Source of the DNA: an uncultured Bacilli bacterium
Lineage (GTDB): Bacteria; Bacillota_I; Bacilli_A; RF39; UBA660
Length of the DNA: 8,638 nt
Reading direction: 5' to 3'
NCBI GenBank assembly: GCA_944359735.1
Contig: CALVTA010000050.1
Coordinates: 1-8,638 of the forward strand
Positions 1 through 6,467 of the stretch are shown here, piece after piece. The number at the start of each line of letters is the position of its first letter. The stretch's first letter is position 1. A program made the translations under genes and the position numbers. A model generated the notes under the pieces. It was not told the origin of the DNA, searched no databases, and saw only the letters and a list, made by a program, of their open reading frames with translations.

Positions 1-18
1 AATGGAAACGTTTCCATT
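1..18. promoter_or_regulatory. Perfect 18-bp palindrome, cre/LacI-family-type operator
   Basis: AATGGAAACGTTTCCATT reads identically on both strands. It fits the degenerate catabolite-responsive element pattern WTGNAANCGNWNNCA, with the central CG that LacI/GalR-family regulators (CcpA, MalR and relatives) contact. It lies beyond the terminator of the surface-protein gene, so it more likely controls a gene to the left of the window than anything inside it. Whether CcpA or a local LacI-type regulator binds cannot be told, and the palindrome may extend past the edge. Confidence 0.6.
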
Positions 19-25
19 TCCAAAA

Positions 26-76
26 CAAAAAAAGAAAAAGGACTGAAACAAAATTATTTTATTTCGTTACAGCCCC
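26..76 (-). terminator. Rho-independent terminator of the surface-protein gene
   Basis: Immediately after the surface-protein stop codon the minus strand forms a long hairpin. The outer six pairs are GGGCTG with CAGTCC (70-75 with 40-45, one G.U). After one T/T mismatch come eight more pairs (one G.U) closing a six-base loop. The 3' side runs straight into a T-rich tract (27-39 on the plus strand is nearly all A). The strong stem, short loop and U-run are the classic intrinsic terminator arrangement and mark the end of this transcription unit. Confidence 0.85.
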
Positions 77-78
77 TA

Positions 79-1032
79 TTAATTATGAAGCCTTTTGCTA
101 GCCAAAACAACTCCTACAAAACCTACAATAGTTAAACCTAAGAATAATAAAATGCCATCACTAGTTTCAGGATTTTCTTCATTACTAACTTCTTCAATTG
201 GTTCAGTTGGTTCAACCGGATCAGTTACTTCAATATTTGGAACATATTCTTCAACACCATCCACTGCTGTACTTGGCTTAACATTATTACTAGTATTTTT
301 AATCTCATTATTACTATCAGCAACAACCACTGTAGTACCATTTACTAAAATTTTATCAGTAGTGCTCTCAGTATTTTCAAAATATACATCTGTTGTAATA
401 TCATTTGCATCACTTGCAAAATAAACAGCATATTCAGTACCCGCAGATATATCAATAGTACCATTCATGATTACTTTAGGTTGATTAAGGGAATCTTTAA
501 GACTTGAACCCTTAGATATTTCAATTCCTTTAGTATGCTCTTCTCCATTAGCACCAAGCGATAAATTAATAACTTCAACAGTACCAGCATTAACCAACAC
601 AGCCCCATACTTACAATTTTCAATAGTTACAGTATCTAAACTAACGTAACCACCATTATAAGCCTGAACACCATATTTAGGACTATCATATAAATTTACA
701 TTTTTCAAATGTACAATAGATCCTTCACCAACTGCAGTAACTAATGTAATATTATCAGTAACATCTCCTGTTGCTTCTCTATTGCCATAAAGAGTAAACT
801 TATTATCGCTAGTACCATCAATAGTAATTTCTTTACCTACTACTTCAATAGGTCCAGTTAAATCAATTGACTTCTCTAGTACAATAACATCACCATTTAT
901 AGCATCTGTTATTGCTGTTTGTAATTCTGTTTCATTTTCCACAGAAATTTCCTTAGCATCTACACTCATCATTGGAATGAAAACACAACATCCAACAATA
1001 ATCATAGATAAAATTGTCTTAAAATTCTTCAT
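79..1032 (-). CDS. Secreted, sortase-anchored beta-helix-like surface protein (NPETS sorting signal)
   Basis: This gene encodes a 317-residue exported wall protein. The start at 1032 was chosen because a GAGGAGG ribosome-binding site (1037-1043) lies just upstream; the longer frame to 1068 would begin upstream of that site, close to the transcription start. Residues 1-26 look like a signal peptide: MKNFK, a hydrophobic core, and probable cleavage after VDA. Residues about 30-245 are short Val/Ile/Gly/Asn-rich strands (such as VHLKNVNLYDS and VSLDTVTIENCKYGAVL), typical of right-handed parallel beta-helix, pectate-lyase-like folds. No enzyme active site is recognisable. A short Pro/Glu linker (about 278-286) leads to NPETSDG (287-293), a hydrophobic span (294-311) and a basic tail, ASKRLHN. 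This is an NPXTX-type signal for class B-like sortases, and a class B sortase gene lies directly upstream. The ligand or role is unknown; adhesion is a guess. Confidence 0.85.
   Translation of the reverse strand: MKNFKTILSMIIVGCCVFIPMMSVDAKEISVENETELQTAITDAINGDVIVLEKSIDLTGPIEVVGKEITIDGTSDNKFTLYGNREATGDVTDNITLVTAVGEGSIVHLKNVNLYDSPKYGVQAYNGGYVSLDTVTIENCKYGAVLVNAGTVEVINLSLGANGEEHTKGIEISKGSSLKDSLNQPKVIMNGTIDISAGTEYAVYFASDANDITTDVYFENTESTTDKILVNGTTVVVADSNNEIKNTSNNVKPSTAVDGVEEYVPNIEVTDPVEPTEPIEEVSNEENPETSDGILLFLGLTIVGFVGVVLASKRLHN
154..174 (-). other. Codons for the NPETSDG cell-wall sorting motif
   Basis: These codons specify residues 287-293 of the surface protein, followed by about 18 hydrophobic residues and a K/R tail. 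The order motif, membrane span, positive tail is the tripartite sorting signal. NP at the first two positions, rather than LP, is the form cut by class B sortases such as SrtB (NPQTN). Cleavage would be expected after Thr290. Confidence 0.75.
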
Positions 1033-1036
1033 ATTT

Positions 1037-1043
1037 CCTCCTC
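1037..1043 (-). promoter_or_regulatory. Ribosome-binding site fixing the surface-protein start
   Basis: GAGGAGG is a near-perfect anti-SD match, four bases before the ATG at 1032. It decides the start: the in-frame ATG at 1068 would lie upstream of it and would spoil the signal peptide by adding a Cys/Lys/Arg stretch in front. Confidence 0.85.
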
Positions 1044-1057
1044 TTTTTGAACATATT

Positions 1058-1074
1058 AGATAGATCACCTATCT
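1058..1074. repeat. Inverted repeat in the surface-protein leader
   Basis: AGATAG and CTATCT are perfect 6-base arms around ATCAC. The repeat lies between the -10 box (1083-1088) and the ribosome-binding site, at or just after the predicted transcription start. It could be a small operator or a 5' stem-loop that stabilises the mRNA. There is no match to a known regulator site that I recognise. Confidence 0.4.
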
Positions 1075-1082
1075 TCATATTA

Positions 1083-1111
1083 AGCATACTAATATTTAGG
1101 CACTAAGTCAA
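1083..1111 (-). promoter_or_regulatory. Sigma-A promoter of the surface-protein gene
   Basis: TTGACT (-35, 1106-1111) and TATGCT (-10, 1083-1088) are separated by exactly 17 bases. Transcription should begin around 1076, leaving a leader of roughly 45 bases before the ATG. This gives the sortase substrate its own transcription, separate from the upstream sortase gene. Confidence 0.75.
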
Positions 1112-1136
1112 TACCAAAAAATCGTCACTTTTTGAA

Positions 1137-2009
1137 TTATCTTAATTCTTTCTTGATTAACTTAGCATGCATAACAATTCTATTACCAAAATTATCCTGA
1201 CAAGTTGACAGTGTCAAAACGATATCAGAAGTATTCACATCTCCAGAAAATTCCACTTCACTTCTATTTTTAATTGTATTTAAGAATTTTTGATAAGCTT
1301 CATCTGTACTAAAACTAGGTGTTATATAATAACTTTCTTTCGGAATTGTATAAACACTAAACACTTGCCACATAGTATTTTCAGTAGGAGTCGAAAGTCT
1401 GATAATATGATTTTCTTTATCTGTATACCAAGAACTATTTAAAATGTTTTTTAAACTTCCAAACATAGAACCTGTTAATCTACTATGAGCATAAAGAATT
1501 GTATTTTGATTAAAATTAACAGGATCATTTCTATAATCCATAAAAACCCAACCAGCTTCATTTTCTGAACCATCAAAAGCATGATTTAAATAATAACTAT
1601 TATCCGTAGTTTGAACTATTGGATAATTTATATTTGTTCCTTTAACCTGGATCCAACCCACTGTATCACTATTTTTAGCAAGTAATTCATTAAAATCAAC
1701 TTCTAATAAGTTCATTTTTATATAATTCCAATAATCATTAGTAACATCTTCTGGAGGATTAACATTTTGAGTGGTATTTGTATCATCTTTTTCTTTAATA
1801 GAAGTAGTTTCTACAACATCATCCTCAATATTTTCTATCTTTTTATTATCAATAAACCATGCATACAATTGGTACGAAGAAAAAACAAAAACACTTAAAA
1901 AGAAAAGAAGAAAACATACTATAACCCATTTTCTAAACCTTAATTTTCTTTTTTTCTTCCGTACTACTTTTTGATATTTATATCTAGAAGGAGTCTCCCT
2001 ATTCTTCAT
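1137..2009 (-). CDS. Class B sortase (membrane-anchored transpeptidase)
   Basis: This is a 290-residue cysteine transpeptidase that attaches secreted proteins to the cell wall outside the membrane. A very basic cytoplasmic N-terminus (residues 1-27) precedes one membrane span (about 28-50), a charged linker (about 54-90) and the catalytic domain. The catalytic triad is visible: His175 in LYAHSR, Cys270 in TLSTC, and Arg277 in GNRIVMHAKL. The stretch YYLNHAFDG followed by GWVFMDYRND and the long segment between His and Cys are typical of SrtB-like enzymes rather than class A. The length is slightly above the usual class B size because of the linker. The start is supported by AAGGTGA at 2014-2020. 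The surface-protein gene with an NPETS signal lies 104 bases downstream and is the obvious substrate. It follows the topA terminator; its own promoter is unclear, although a TATAAT (2041-2046) lies in the gap without a good -35 box. Confidence 0.93.
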   Translation of the reverse strand: MKNRETPSRYKYQKVVRKKKRKLRFRKWVIVCFLLFFLSVFVFSSYQLYAWFIDNKKIENIEDDVVETTSIKEKDDTNTTQNVNPPEDVTNDYWNYIKMNLLEVDFNELLAKNSDTVGWIQVKGTNINYPIVQTTDNSYYLNHAFDGSENEAGWVFMDYRNDPVNFNQNTILYAHSRLTGSMFGSLKNILNSSWYTDKENHIIRLSTPTENTMWQVFSVYTIPKESYYITPSFSTDEAYQKFLNTIKNRSEVEFSGDVNTSDIVLTLSTCQDNFGNRIVMHAKLIKKELR

Positions 2010-2045
2010 ATTATCACCTTACTTTATTATATATCAAAAAATTAT

Positions 2046-2070
2046 AGAAAAAAAGCCCAAATCAGGACTT
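2046..2070 (-). terminator. Rho-independent terminator overlapping the topA stop
   Basis: AAGTCC and GGGCTT pair over six bases (one G.U) around the loop TGATTT, followed by a run of T on the minus strand. The first three loop bases are the topA TGA stop codon, so the terminator overlaps the coding end. The stem is short, so read-through into the sortase gene is possible. Confidence 0.7.
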
Positions 2071-4086
2071 CTCATAATCACACTTACTACATTTAATCTT
2101 ATCATCTTTAGTTATCAACATTTCACCACATTTAGGACATTTCTCCCCAGTTGGTTTATCCCAAAAAGCTTCTTTACATTTTGGAAAATTACTACACCCA
2201 TAGAATATTTTACCACGTCTAGTTTTTCTTTCTAAAATTTTACCATCACATTTAAGACAATTACAAACTTCAATTACTTGTTTTTCTTCTTTTTTTATAT
2301 ATTTACATTCTGGATAATTAGAACAAGCAACAAATTCACCATAACGACCAGTTCTCTTTACTAAAGGACTTCCACACTCTGGACACATCTCTCCTGTAGG
2401 TTCATCTTCTTTTTTTTCCATATCACTAAATGCTTTTTTTACACGAGGTTCAAACAAATCATAAAATTCCTTTAAAACTTCATTCCAAACTAAATTACCA
2501 TCAGCAATCTTATCAAGTTCTTCTTCCATATTTTTTGTATACTCTACATTTATAATATCACTAAAAAATTCTTGCAATTTATCAGTAGTTTCTATTCCCA
2601 TCTTTGTTGGAACAAACCTTTTATCTTCCATTTTAACATAACCACGATCTTTAATTGTATCGATAGTTTTTGCATAAGTAGAAGGTCGTCCTATCCCTAA
2701 CTCTTCCATTTCTTTAATTAATTTAGCTTCTGTATATCTTGCTGGCGGTTTAGTAAAGTGTTGTTCACTAATCACATCACTTGCTTGATAATCATTACCA
2801 CTAATAAGGCTTGGAATAATTTTATCTTCATTTTTCTCATAATCACTATATACTTTTAAGTAACCATCAAAAATCAAAATACTACCTGTCGTTTTAAATA
2901 AATAATCATTATTATTAAAAATAAGAGTTGTTTGATCCATAAGAGCATCTGTCATTAATGATGCTAAAGCTCTTTTATATATTAAACTATACAACTTAAA
3001 TTCATCATTAGACAAATACTTTTTAACCTTTAGAGGTTCTCTTAAAATACTTGTAGGCCTAATACCTTCATGAGCATCTTGAACATTTTCAGTTTTTTTA
3101 GCATGTTTAGAATATCCTATATACTTTTTGCCAAAATTTTCTTCAATATAATGAAAAACACTACCAATAAACTCATCAGAAAGTCTAATAGAATCTGTTC
3201 TCATATAAGTAATAAGACCAACTGTCTCATTTTCCAAATCAATTCCCTCATATAATTTCTGAGCAATAGTCATAGTCTTCTTTGCAGAAAAACCTAACTT
3301 TACAGAAGCCTCTTGTTGCAAAGTTGAAGTAATAAAAGGAGGTTTACTTGATTTCTTACGATTTTTCTTATCAATACTACTTAAATTATAGCTAACCCCC
3401 AAAGCATCTAACACCTTTTTAGCTTCTATTTCATTATGAAGCTTAATATCTTGATCCTTATATTTAAAAAGATTAGCTTCAGTATTCTCTATAATAGCTG
3501 TGATCGTAAAATATTCTTCAGGAACAAATGCTTCTATTTCTCTTTCTCTATCAACAACAAGTTTTAAAGCAACACTTTGGACACGCCCTGCACTTTTAGC
3601 TTTTATCTTTGCTTGTAATAATTTAGATAATCTAAAACCAATAATACGATCGAGTATACGTCTTGTTTCTTGACTTTTGACAAGATTATCATCTATCTTA
3701 GAAGGATTCTTTATGGCATCTAATACTTTATTTTTAGTTATTTCATGAAATAATACCCTATCATAATCATCATCATTTATACCTAATGTTTCTTTTAAAT
3801 GCCATGAAATAGCTTCTCCTTCCCGATCGGGGTCGGTTGCAAGTATAACATGATTAGCACTTTTAACATCTTTCTTCAACTCATTAATTATCTTTTTCTT
3901 ACCTTTTAATGGCACATAATTAGGTTTAAAACCATTTTCTATATCCACACCAAGACCTAATTTTCCTGTAGTTGCTAAATCTCTAATATGACCTTGACTA
4001 GCAACTACTTTATAATCATCACCTAAATATTTCTCAATAGTTTTACTTTTACTAGGACTTTCTACTATAACTAAGTTCTTTGACAT
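2062..4086 (-). CDS. topA: DNA topoisomerase I (type IA)
   Basis: This 674-residue enzyme relaxes negatively supercoiled DNA by transient single-strand breakage and restrains R-loop formation. The TOPRIM domain (about 1-115) contains Glu9 in VESPSK and the acidic triad of ATDPDREGEAISWHL (Asp85, Asp87, Glu89). The catalytic tyrosine is Tyr294 in GLITYMRTDSIR. Other family blocks are present: SAGRVQSVAL (165-174), QDAHEGIRPT (336-345) and EELGIGRPSTYA (461-472). The C-terminus carries three zinc-ribbon modules with Cys pairs at about 568/571 with 588/594, 610/613 with 631/637, and 650/653 with 666/669. The length is usual for Firmicutes TopA. The start at 4086 follows AGGAGG at 4093-4098; the frame extension to 4101 would translate the ribosome-binding site itself. 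It has its own promoter (4113-4141) and its own terminator. Confidence 0.98.
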   Translation of the reverse strand: MSKNLVIVESPSKSKTIEKYLGDDYKVVASQGHIRDLATTGKLGLGVDIENGFKPNYVPLKGKKKIINELKKDVKSANHVILATDPDREGEAISWHLKETLGINDDDYDRVLFHEITKNKVLDAIKNPSKIDDNLVKSQETRRILDRIIGFRLSKLLQAKIKAKSAGRVQSVALKLVVDREREIEAFVPEEYFTITAIIENTEANLFKYKDQDIKLHNEIEAKKVLDALGVSYNLSSIDKKNRKKSSKPPFITSTLQQEASVKLGFSAKKTMTIAQKLYEGIDLENETVGLITYMRTDSIRLSDEFIGSVFHYIEENFGKKYIGYSKHAKKTENVQDAHEGIRPTSILREPLKVKKYLSNDEFKLYSLIYKRALASLMTDALMDQTTLIFNNNDYLFKTTGSILIFDGYLKVYSDYEKNEDKIIPSLISGNDYQASDVISEQHFTKPPARYTEAKLIKEMEELGIGRPSTYAKTIDTIKDRGYVKMEDKRFVPTKMGIETTDKLQEFFSDIINVEYTKNMEEELDKIADGNLVWNEVLKEFYDLFEPRVKKAFSDMEKKEDEPTGEMCPECGSPLVKRTGRYGEFVACSNYPECKYIKKEEKQVIEVCNCLKCDGKILERKTRRGKIFYGCSNFPKCKEAFWDKPTGEKCPKCGEMLITKDDKIKCSKCDYEKS

Positions 4087-4092
4087 AAAACA

Positions 4093-4098
4093 CCTCCT
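4093..4098 (-). promoter_or_regulatory. Ribosome-binding site fixing the topA start
   Basis: AGGAGG lies six bases before the ATG at 4086, whose product begins MSKNLVIVESPSK, the usual TopA N-terminus. The upstream in-frame ATG at 4101 is immediately in front of this site and has no SD of its own, so it is rejected as the start. Confidence 0.9.
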
Positions 4099-4112
4099 CA
4101 ATCATATATACT

Positions 4113-4141
4113 TATATACTAACAAATTATATTTTTGTCAA
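4113..4141 (-). promoter_or_regulatory. Sigma-A promoter of topA
   Basis: A perfect TTGACA -35 box (4136-4141) is followed after 17 bases by TATATA (4113-4118). It lies in the 62-base gap between the 211-residue gene and topA, so topA can be transcribed independently of the upstream cluster. topA promoters commonly respond to supercoiling in bacteria; the AT-only -10 region here is compatible with that but does not show it. Confidence 0.75.
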
Positions 4142-4148
4142 TGAAAAA

Positions 4149-4784
4149 CTATTTTTTTATAACTTTATTTAATTCTTTAAAACCACATAATTCATTGAAT
4201 TTTTTTAACAATAAACCATTAGCTATATCCATTGAAATAGAATAATCATCAAAAAAATAGTCCTTATTATTAAATAATAAACTGACAACGACCAAAACCT
4301 TACCTACATCACGACAAACAACACTTTTATAGATTTCATCATCATCAACAATTTGAAACATCATAGAAATATCCTTTTGCACTTTTTCGCGAGTAATTTG
4401 ATAAACCTTCTTAAAATATATTACAAAACTTTCAAAATATTCATTTATAAAATTATTAACCAACAAAGGATTAAGATTCATAGTGACAAGTTGCTTTTTA
4501 ACATTGCTAGATAACAATTGAAAACACCATAAATTATAAACACCAGTAAACTTTCCCATTACTAAACTAAAATCATAAAAATCAAAATAAGTATTATAAT
4601 AAAGTGCTGAACTAACCTTCTTATCAAGAACAGATTTAGTAGGAGAACAAGCAATCATCTCATCAACTTGCAAACATCGTTCACCATTTTTATGATAAAA
4701 AAATCTAGGAGACGCACCTACAGAATAAGCCTGATTTCGATAAAAATTCATTCTAATTTTACCAATAATATCTTGCATCCCCAT
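4149..4784 (-). CDS. Unrecognised 211-residue protein between rnhB and topA
   Basis: I do not recognise this protein. It appears soluble: no signal peptide and no convincing membrane span, with many aromatic residues (FYDF, YFDFYDF, YFESFVIYF) and a mostly helical look in the second half. Five cysteines (37, 46, 87, 157, 200) are scattered with no CxxC motif. The N-terminus, MGMQDIIGKIRMNFYRNQAYSVG, is basic and polar, and the C-terminus is Lys-rich. The start is supported by GAGGTGG just upstream. It lies 42 bases after rnhB, so it is probably co-transcribed with it. In many Firmicutes the rnhB-topA interval holds dprA and other genes, but this protein shows no Rossmann motif of DprA. Codon use matches its neighbours, so it looks like a real, lineage-restricted gene. 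Confidence 0.75.
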   Translation of the reverse strand: MGMQDIIGKIRMNFYRNQAYSVGASPRFFYHKNGERCLQVDEMIACSPTKSVLDKKVSSALYYNTYFDFYDFSLVMGKFTGVYNLWCFQLLSSNVKKQLVTMNLNPLLVNNFINEYFESFVIYFKKVYQITREKVQKDISMMFQIVDDDEIYKSVVCRDVGKVLVVVSLLFNNKDYFFDDYSISMDIANGLLLKKFNELCGFKELNKVIKK

Positions 4785-4826
4785 AAAACCACCTCACTTA
4801 TATTTAGGCAACAGATTAAACTTTTT

Positions 4827-5729
4827 TTAAAAAGTAATATGTTTTTCCAAATAATCTCGAACAGGGCCATAACTTTTCCTATGTTCTGGTATAATACCAT
4901 ATTCTTCTATTGCACTCAAGTGTTTTTTTGTAGGATATCCCTTATTTTTTCTAAAGTCATACATAGGGTACTTCAAATCAAGTTCGTCCAACATTCTATC
5001 TCTAGTCACTTTAGCAATAACACTAGCAGCTGAAATTGTTATACTTTTCAAATCTCCTTTAATAATAGAAGTACTAGCAACATCTAAATCTAATTTCATC
5101 GCATCTATCAAAACATGTTCTATTTTACAATTACAATTTTCAATTGCTTCCTTCATTGCCATCTTTGTCGCTTCATAAATATTAACTTCATCTATAACTT
5201 TTTCTGATACAACACCAATACCAACACCTAAAGCTTCTTTCATTATTTTATCGTAAAAAAATTCTCTTTTCTTTTCACTTAGTTTTTTAGAATCAGTCAA
5301 TCCTTCTAAATTAAAAGATAGAGGCAAAACAACACAAGCAGCAACAACAGGTCCAACTAAAGGCCCTCTACCTACTTCATCAACCCCAGCGATAAAGTTT
5401 ATTCCTTCTTCTTTTAATCTCCTTTCAAAATAATAATTATCTCTAAGACATACTTCTAATTCTAATTTCTTAATTAATTTTTTATCTGTAGATCTATTCA
5501 ATTGTTTCTTTATTTCAAAACAATCTTTATATTTTATTTCTACACCAAAGGCCCCTATTTTAGTTTCCCAATTCAAACTATCATAAAACTCTTTAGAACA
5601 AGTAAGATCTATATCATCAGTCTTATCAAGCAAATCTTGACATACTAAACTAGCGCCACTAATTATTACATATTTATCTTTAGGTAAATCTAACATATCC
5701 AATTTCTTAAATATTTCTTCTTTAATCAT
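4827..5729 (-). CDS. rnhB: Ribonuclease HII with nucleotidyltransferase-like N-terminal domain
   Basis: RNase HII cuts 5' of ribonucleotides embedded in DNA and degrades RNA-DNA hybrids in the cytoplasm. The catalytic half runs from about residue 112: [18 protein letters not shown] (Asp117, Glu118), [13 protein letters not shown], Asp209 in [15 protein letters not shown] (Asp244), and HRKSYGPV near the end. All four expected acidic residues are present. The protein has 300 residues, against roughly 200-260 for the family. The first 75 or so residues do not belong to RNase [19 protein letters not shown], then TDDIDL and CFEI, resemble small nucleotidyltransferase-fold proteins with a G-A-S turn (25-27) and a DxD pair (Asp39, Asp41). 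A charged helix (about 75-110) joins the two and corresponds to the normal N-terminal part of Firmicutes RNase HII. An SD (GAGGAT) precedes the ATG at 5729, and no internal ATG could start the RNase alone. The gene lies 28 bases after the GDPD-like gene. Confidence 0.95.
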   Translation of the reverse strand: MIKEEIFKKLDMLDLPKDKYVIISGASLVCQDLLDKTDDIDLTCSKEFYDSLNWETKIGAFGVEIKYKDCFEIKKQLNRSTDKKLIKKLELEVCLRDNYYFERRLKEEGINFIAGVDEVGRGPLVGPVVAACVVLPLSFNLEGLTDSKKLSEKKREFFYDKIMKEALGVGIGVVSEKVIDEVNIYEATKMAMKEAIENCNCKIEHVLIDAMKLDLDVASTSIIKGDLKSITISAASVIAKVTRDRMLDELDLKYPMYDFRKNKGYPTKKHLSAIEEYGIIPEHRKSYGPVRDYLEKHITF

Positions 5730-5757
5730 ATAACATCCTCTACTTTATTTTTATCTT

Positions 5758-6462
5758 CTATATACCATTAAACGTATAATAAAATATCTTTGCATGATTT
5801 GTAATATATTGATAATTTTCTTTATTACTTTTATTATTCTCTAAAAAACTCAAAACAATAGATAAATCATCACAATCTTCCATTATAATCATAACTTCTT
5901 TATTAAGACTTAACTGTTCAGACATAATCTTCTCATTTAACATGCTAGGTATAAATATATAAAAATCCACCTCTATATAACTCCCGCTATTCTCATCTAA
6001 AACTACTCCTTTTTTTCTATCAGTAAAAATTTTAATAATTTGATATAAAAGATTATAACTACTACTACAAACATAAATATTTAAATTAGGAAATTTATCT
6101 ATTACTTTCTTTACTTCTTCTGTATAACTTAAATTATTAGACACTATTGTTTGATAATCTTCCATTAATAAAGCTTCATTCAAAGGTAATAAATTAATAA
6201 TTATTTTTCCTTTAAAGTTATTTAACATGATAAGAGCATCATCTAAAGTTAAAATATCATAATATGTTAACTCATTAAGGTTATTATTTTGAATTGTATT
6301 AATAGTTATTTTATTAGTAGTTACACGAGAAAAAACTAATACTTTCTTATCTTTAGTCATAACTATATCTAACATAACACCTGTTAATCCCTCTAAATTA
6401 TTAACAGATTCTATAAATGTCTTATTATTATATAAATTACTTTTATGAGCAATAATCATCAT
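5758..6462 (-). CDS. GDPD-like protein lacking catalytic residues (probable pseudoenzyme)
   Basis: This 234-residue protein has the outline of a glycerophosphodiester phosphodiesterase TIM barrel. IIAHKSNLYNNKTFIESV aligns by eye with the family start (HRG...ENT), GVMLDIVMTKDKKVLVFSR with the ELD..TKDg..VV.HD block, and LNELTYYDILTLDDAL with the tL.EL..Lp.L.e segment. The active-site signatures are altered. HRG is HKS (6-8), the Glu of ExD is Met30 with only Asp32 kept, the second catalytic HD is Ser45-Arg46, and the metal-binding IEIK block reads IINLLP. It therefore probably cannot hydrolyse glycerophosphodiesters and may act as a binding or structural protein. There is no signal peptide, so it is cytoplasmic. 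It is slightly shorter than typical GDPD (about 240-250). The frame is intact with no internal stops, which argues against simple decay. Its ribosome-binding site lies in a 12-bp stem (6468-6507). Confidence 0.7.
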   Translation of the reverse strand: MMIIAHKSNLYNNKTFIESVNNLEGLTGVMLDIVMTKDKKVLVFSRVTTNKITINTIQNNNLNELTYYDILTLDDALIMLNNFKGKIIINLLPLNEALLMEDYQTIVSNNLSYTEEVKKVIDKFPNLNIYVCSSSYNLLYQIIKIFTDRKKGVVLDENSGSYIEVDFYIFIPSMLNEKIMSEQLSLNKEVMIIMEDCDDLSIVLSFLENNKSNKENYQYITNHAKIFYYTFNGI

Positions 6463-6467
6463 AATAA

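Noticed and set aside
46..69. Similarity between the left terminator (GTAACGAAATAAAAT) and the right-edge element (GTAACGA and GAAATAAAAT)
   Set aside because: The shared words are short, differently spaced and AT-rich; I judged this coincidence rather than a dispersed repeat.
95..424. Plus-strand open frame of 109 residues opposite the surface-protein gene
   Set aside because: It is low-complexity Ser/Thr/Leu-rich, has no SD, and is the mirror of a well-supported minus-strand gene with signal peptide and sorting signal.
1117..1136. Possible terminator after the sortase (AAAAA...TTTTTT around GTGACGA)
   Set aside because: The stem is almost only A-T pairs, with a large loop and no separate U-tract, so it is too weak to call.
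1205..1217. Perfect palindrome TTGACAGTGTCAA inside the sortase gene, which also contains a -35-like TTGACA
   Set aside because: It falls on the codons of the sortase TLSTC catalytic motif (Leu-Thr-Leu-Ser) and is explained by coding; no suitable -10 or regulated gene accompanies it.
2041..2046. TATAAT as a -10 box for the sortase gene
   Set aside because: No -35-like sequence lies 16-18 bases upstream; that region is the topA terminator stem. It may be a weak promoter but cannot be supported.
4799..4809. The 11-base word ATATTTAGGCA, also present near 1092-1102
   Set aside because: Two copies of an 11-mer in an AT-rich 8.6-kb window is weak evidence, and the two contexts (RBS leader and promoter spacer) differ.
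4820..4835. Inverted repeat ACTTTTT/AAAAAGT at the end of rnhB
   Set aside because: An AT-only stem with a two-base spacer and no T-tail is expected by chance in such AT-rich DNA.
4668..5033. Plus-strand open frame of 121 residues spanning the rnhB end and the 211-residue gene
   Set aside because: It crosses two minus-strand genes, including conserved RNase HII codons, and has no SD; it is a shadow frame.
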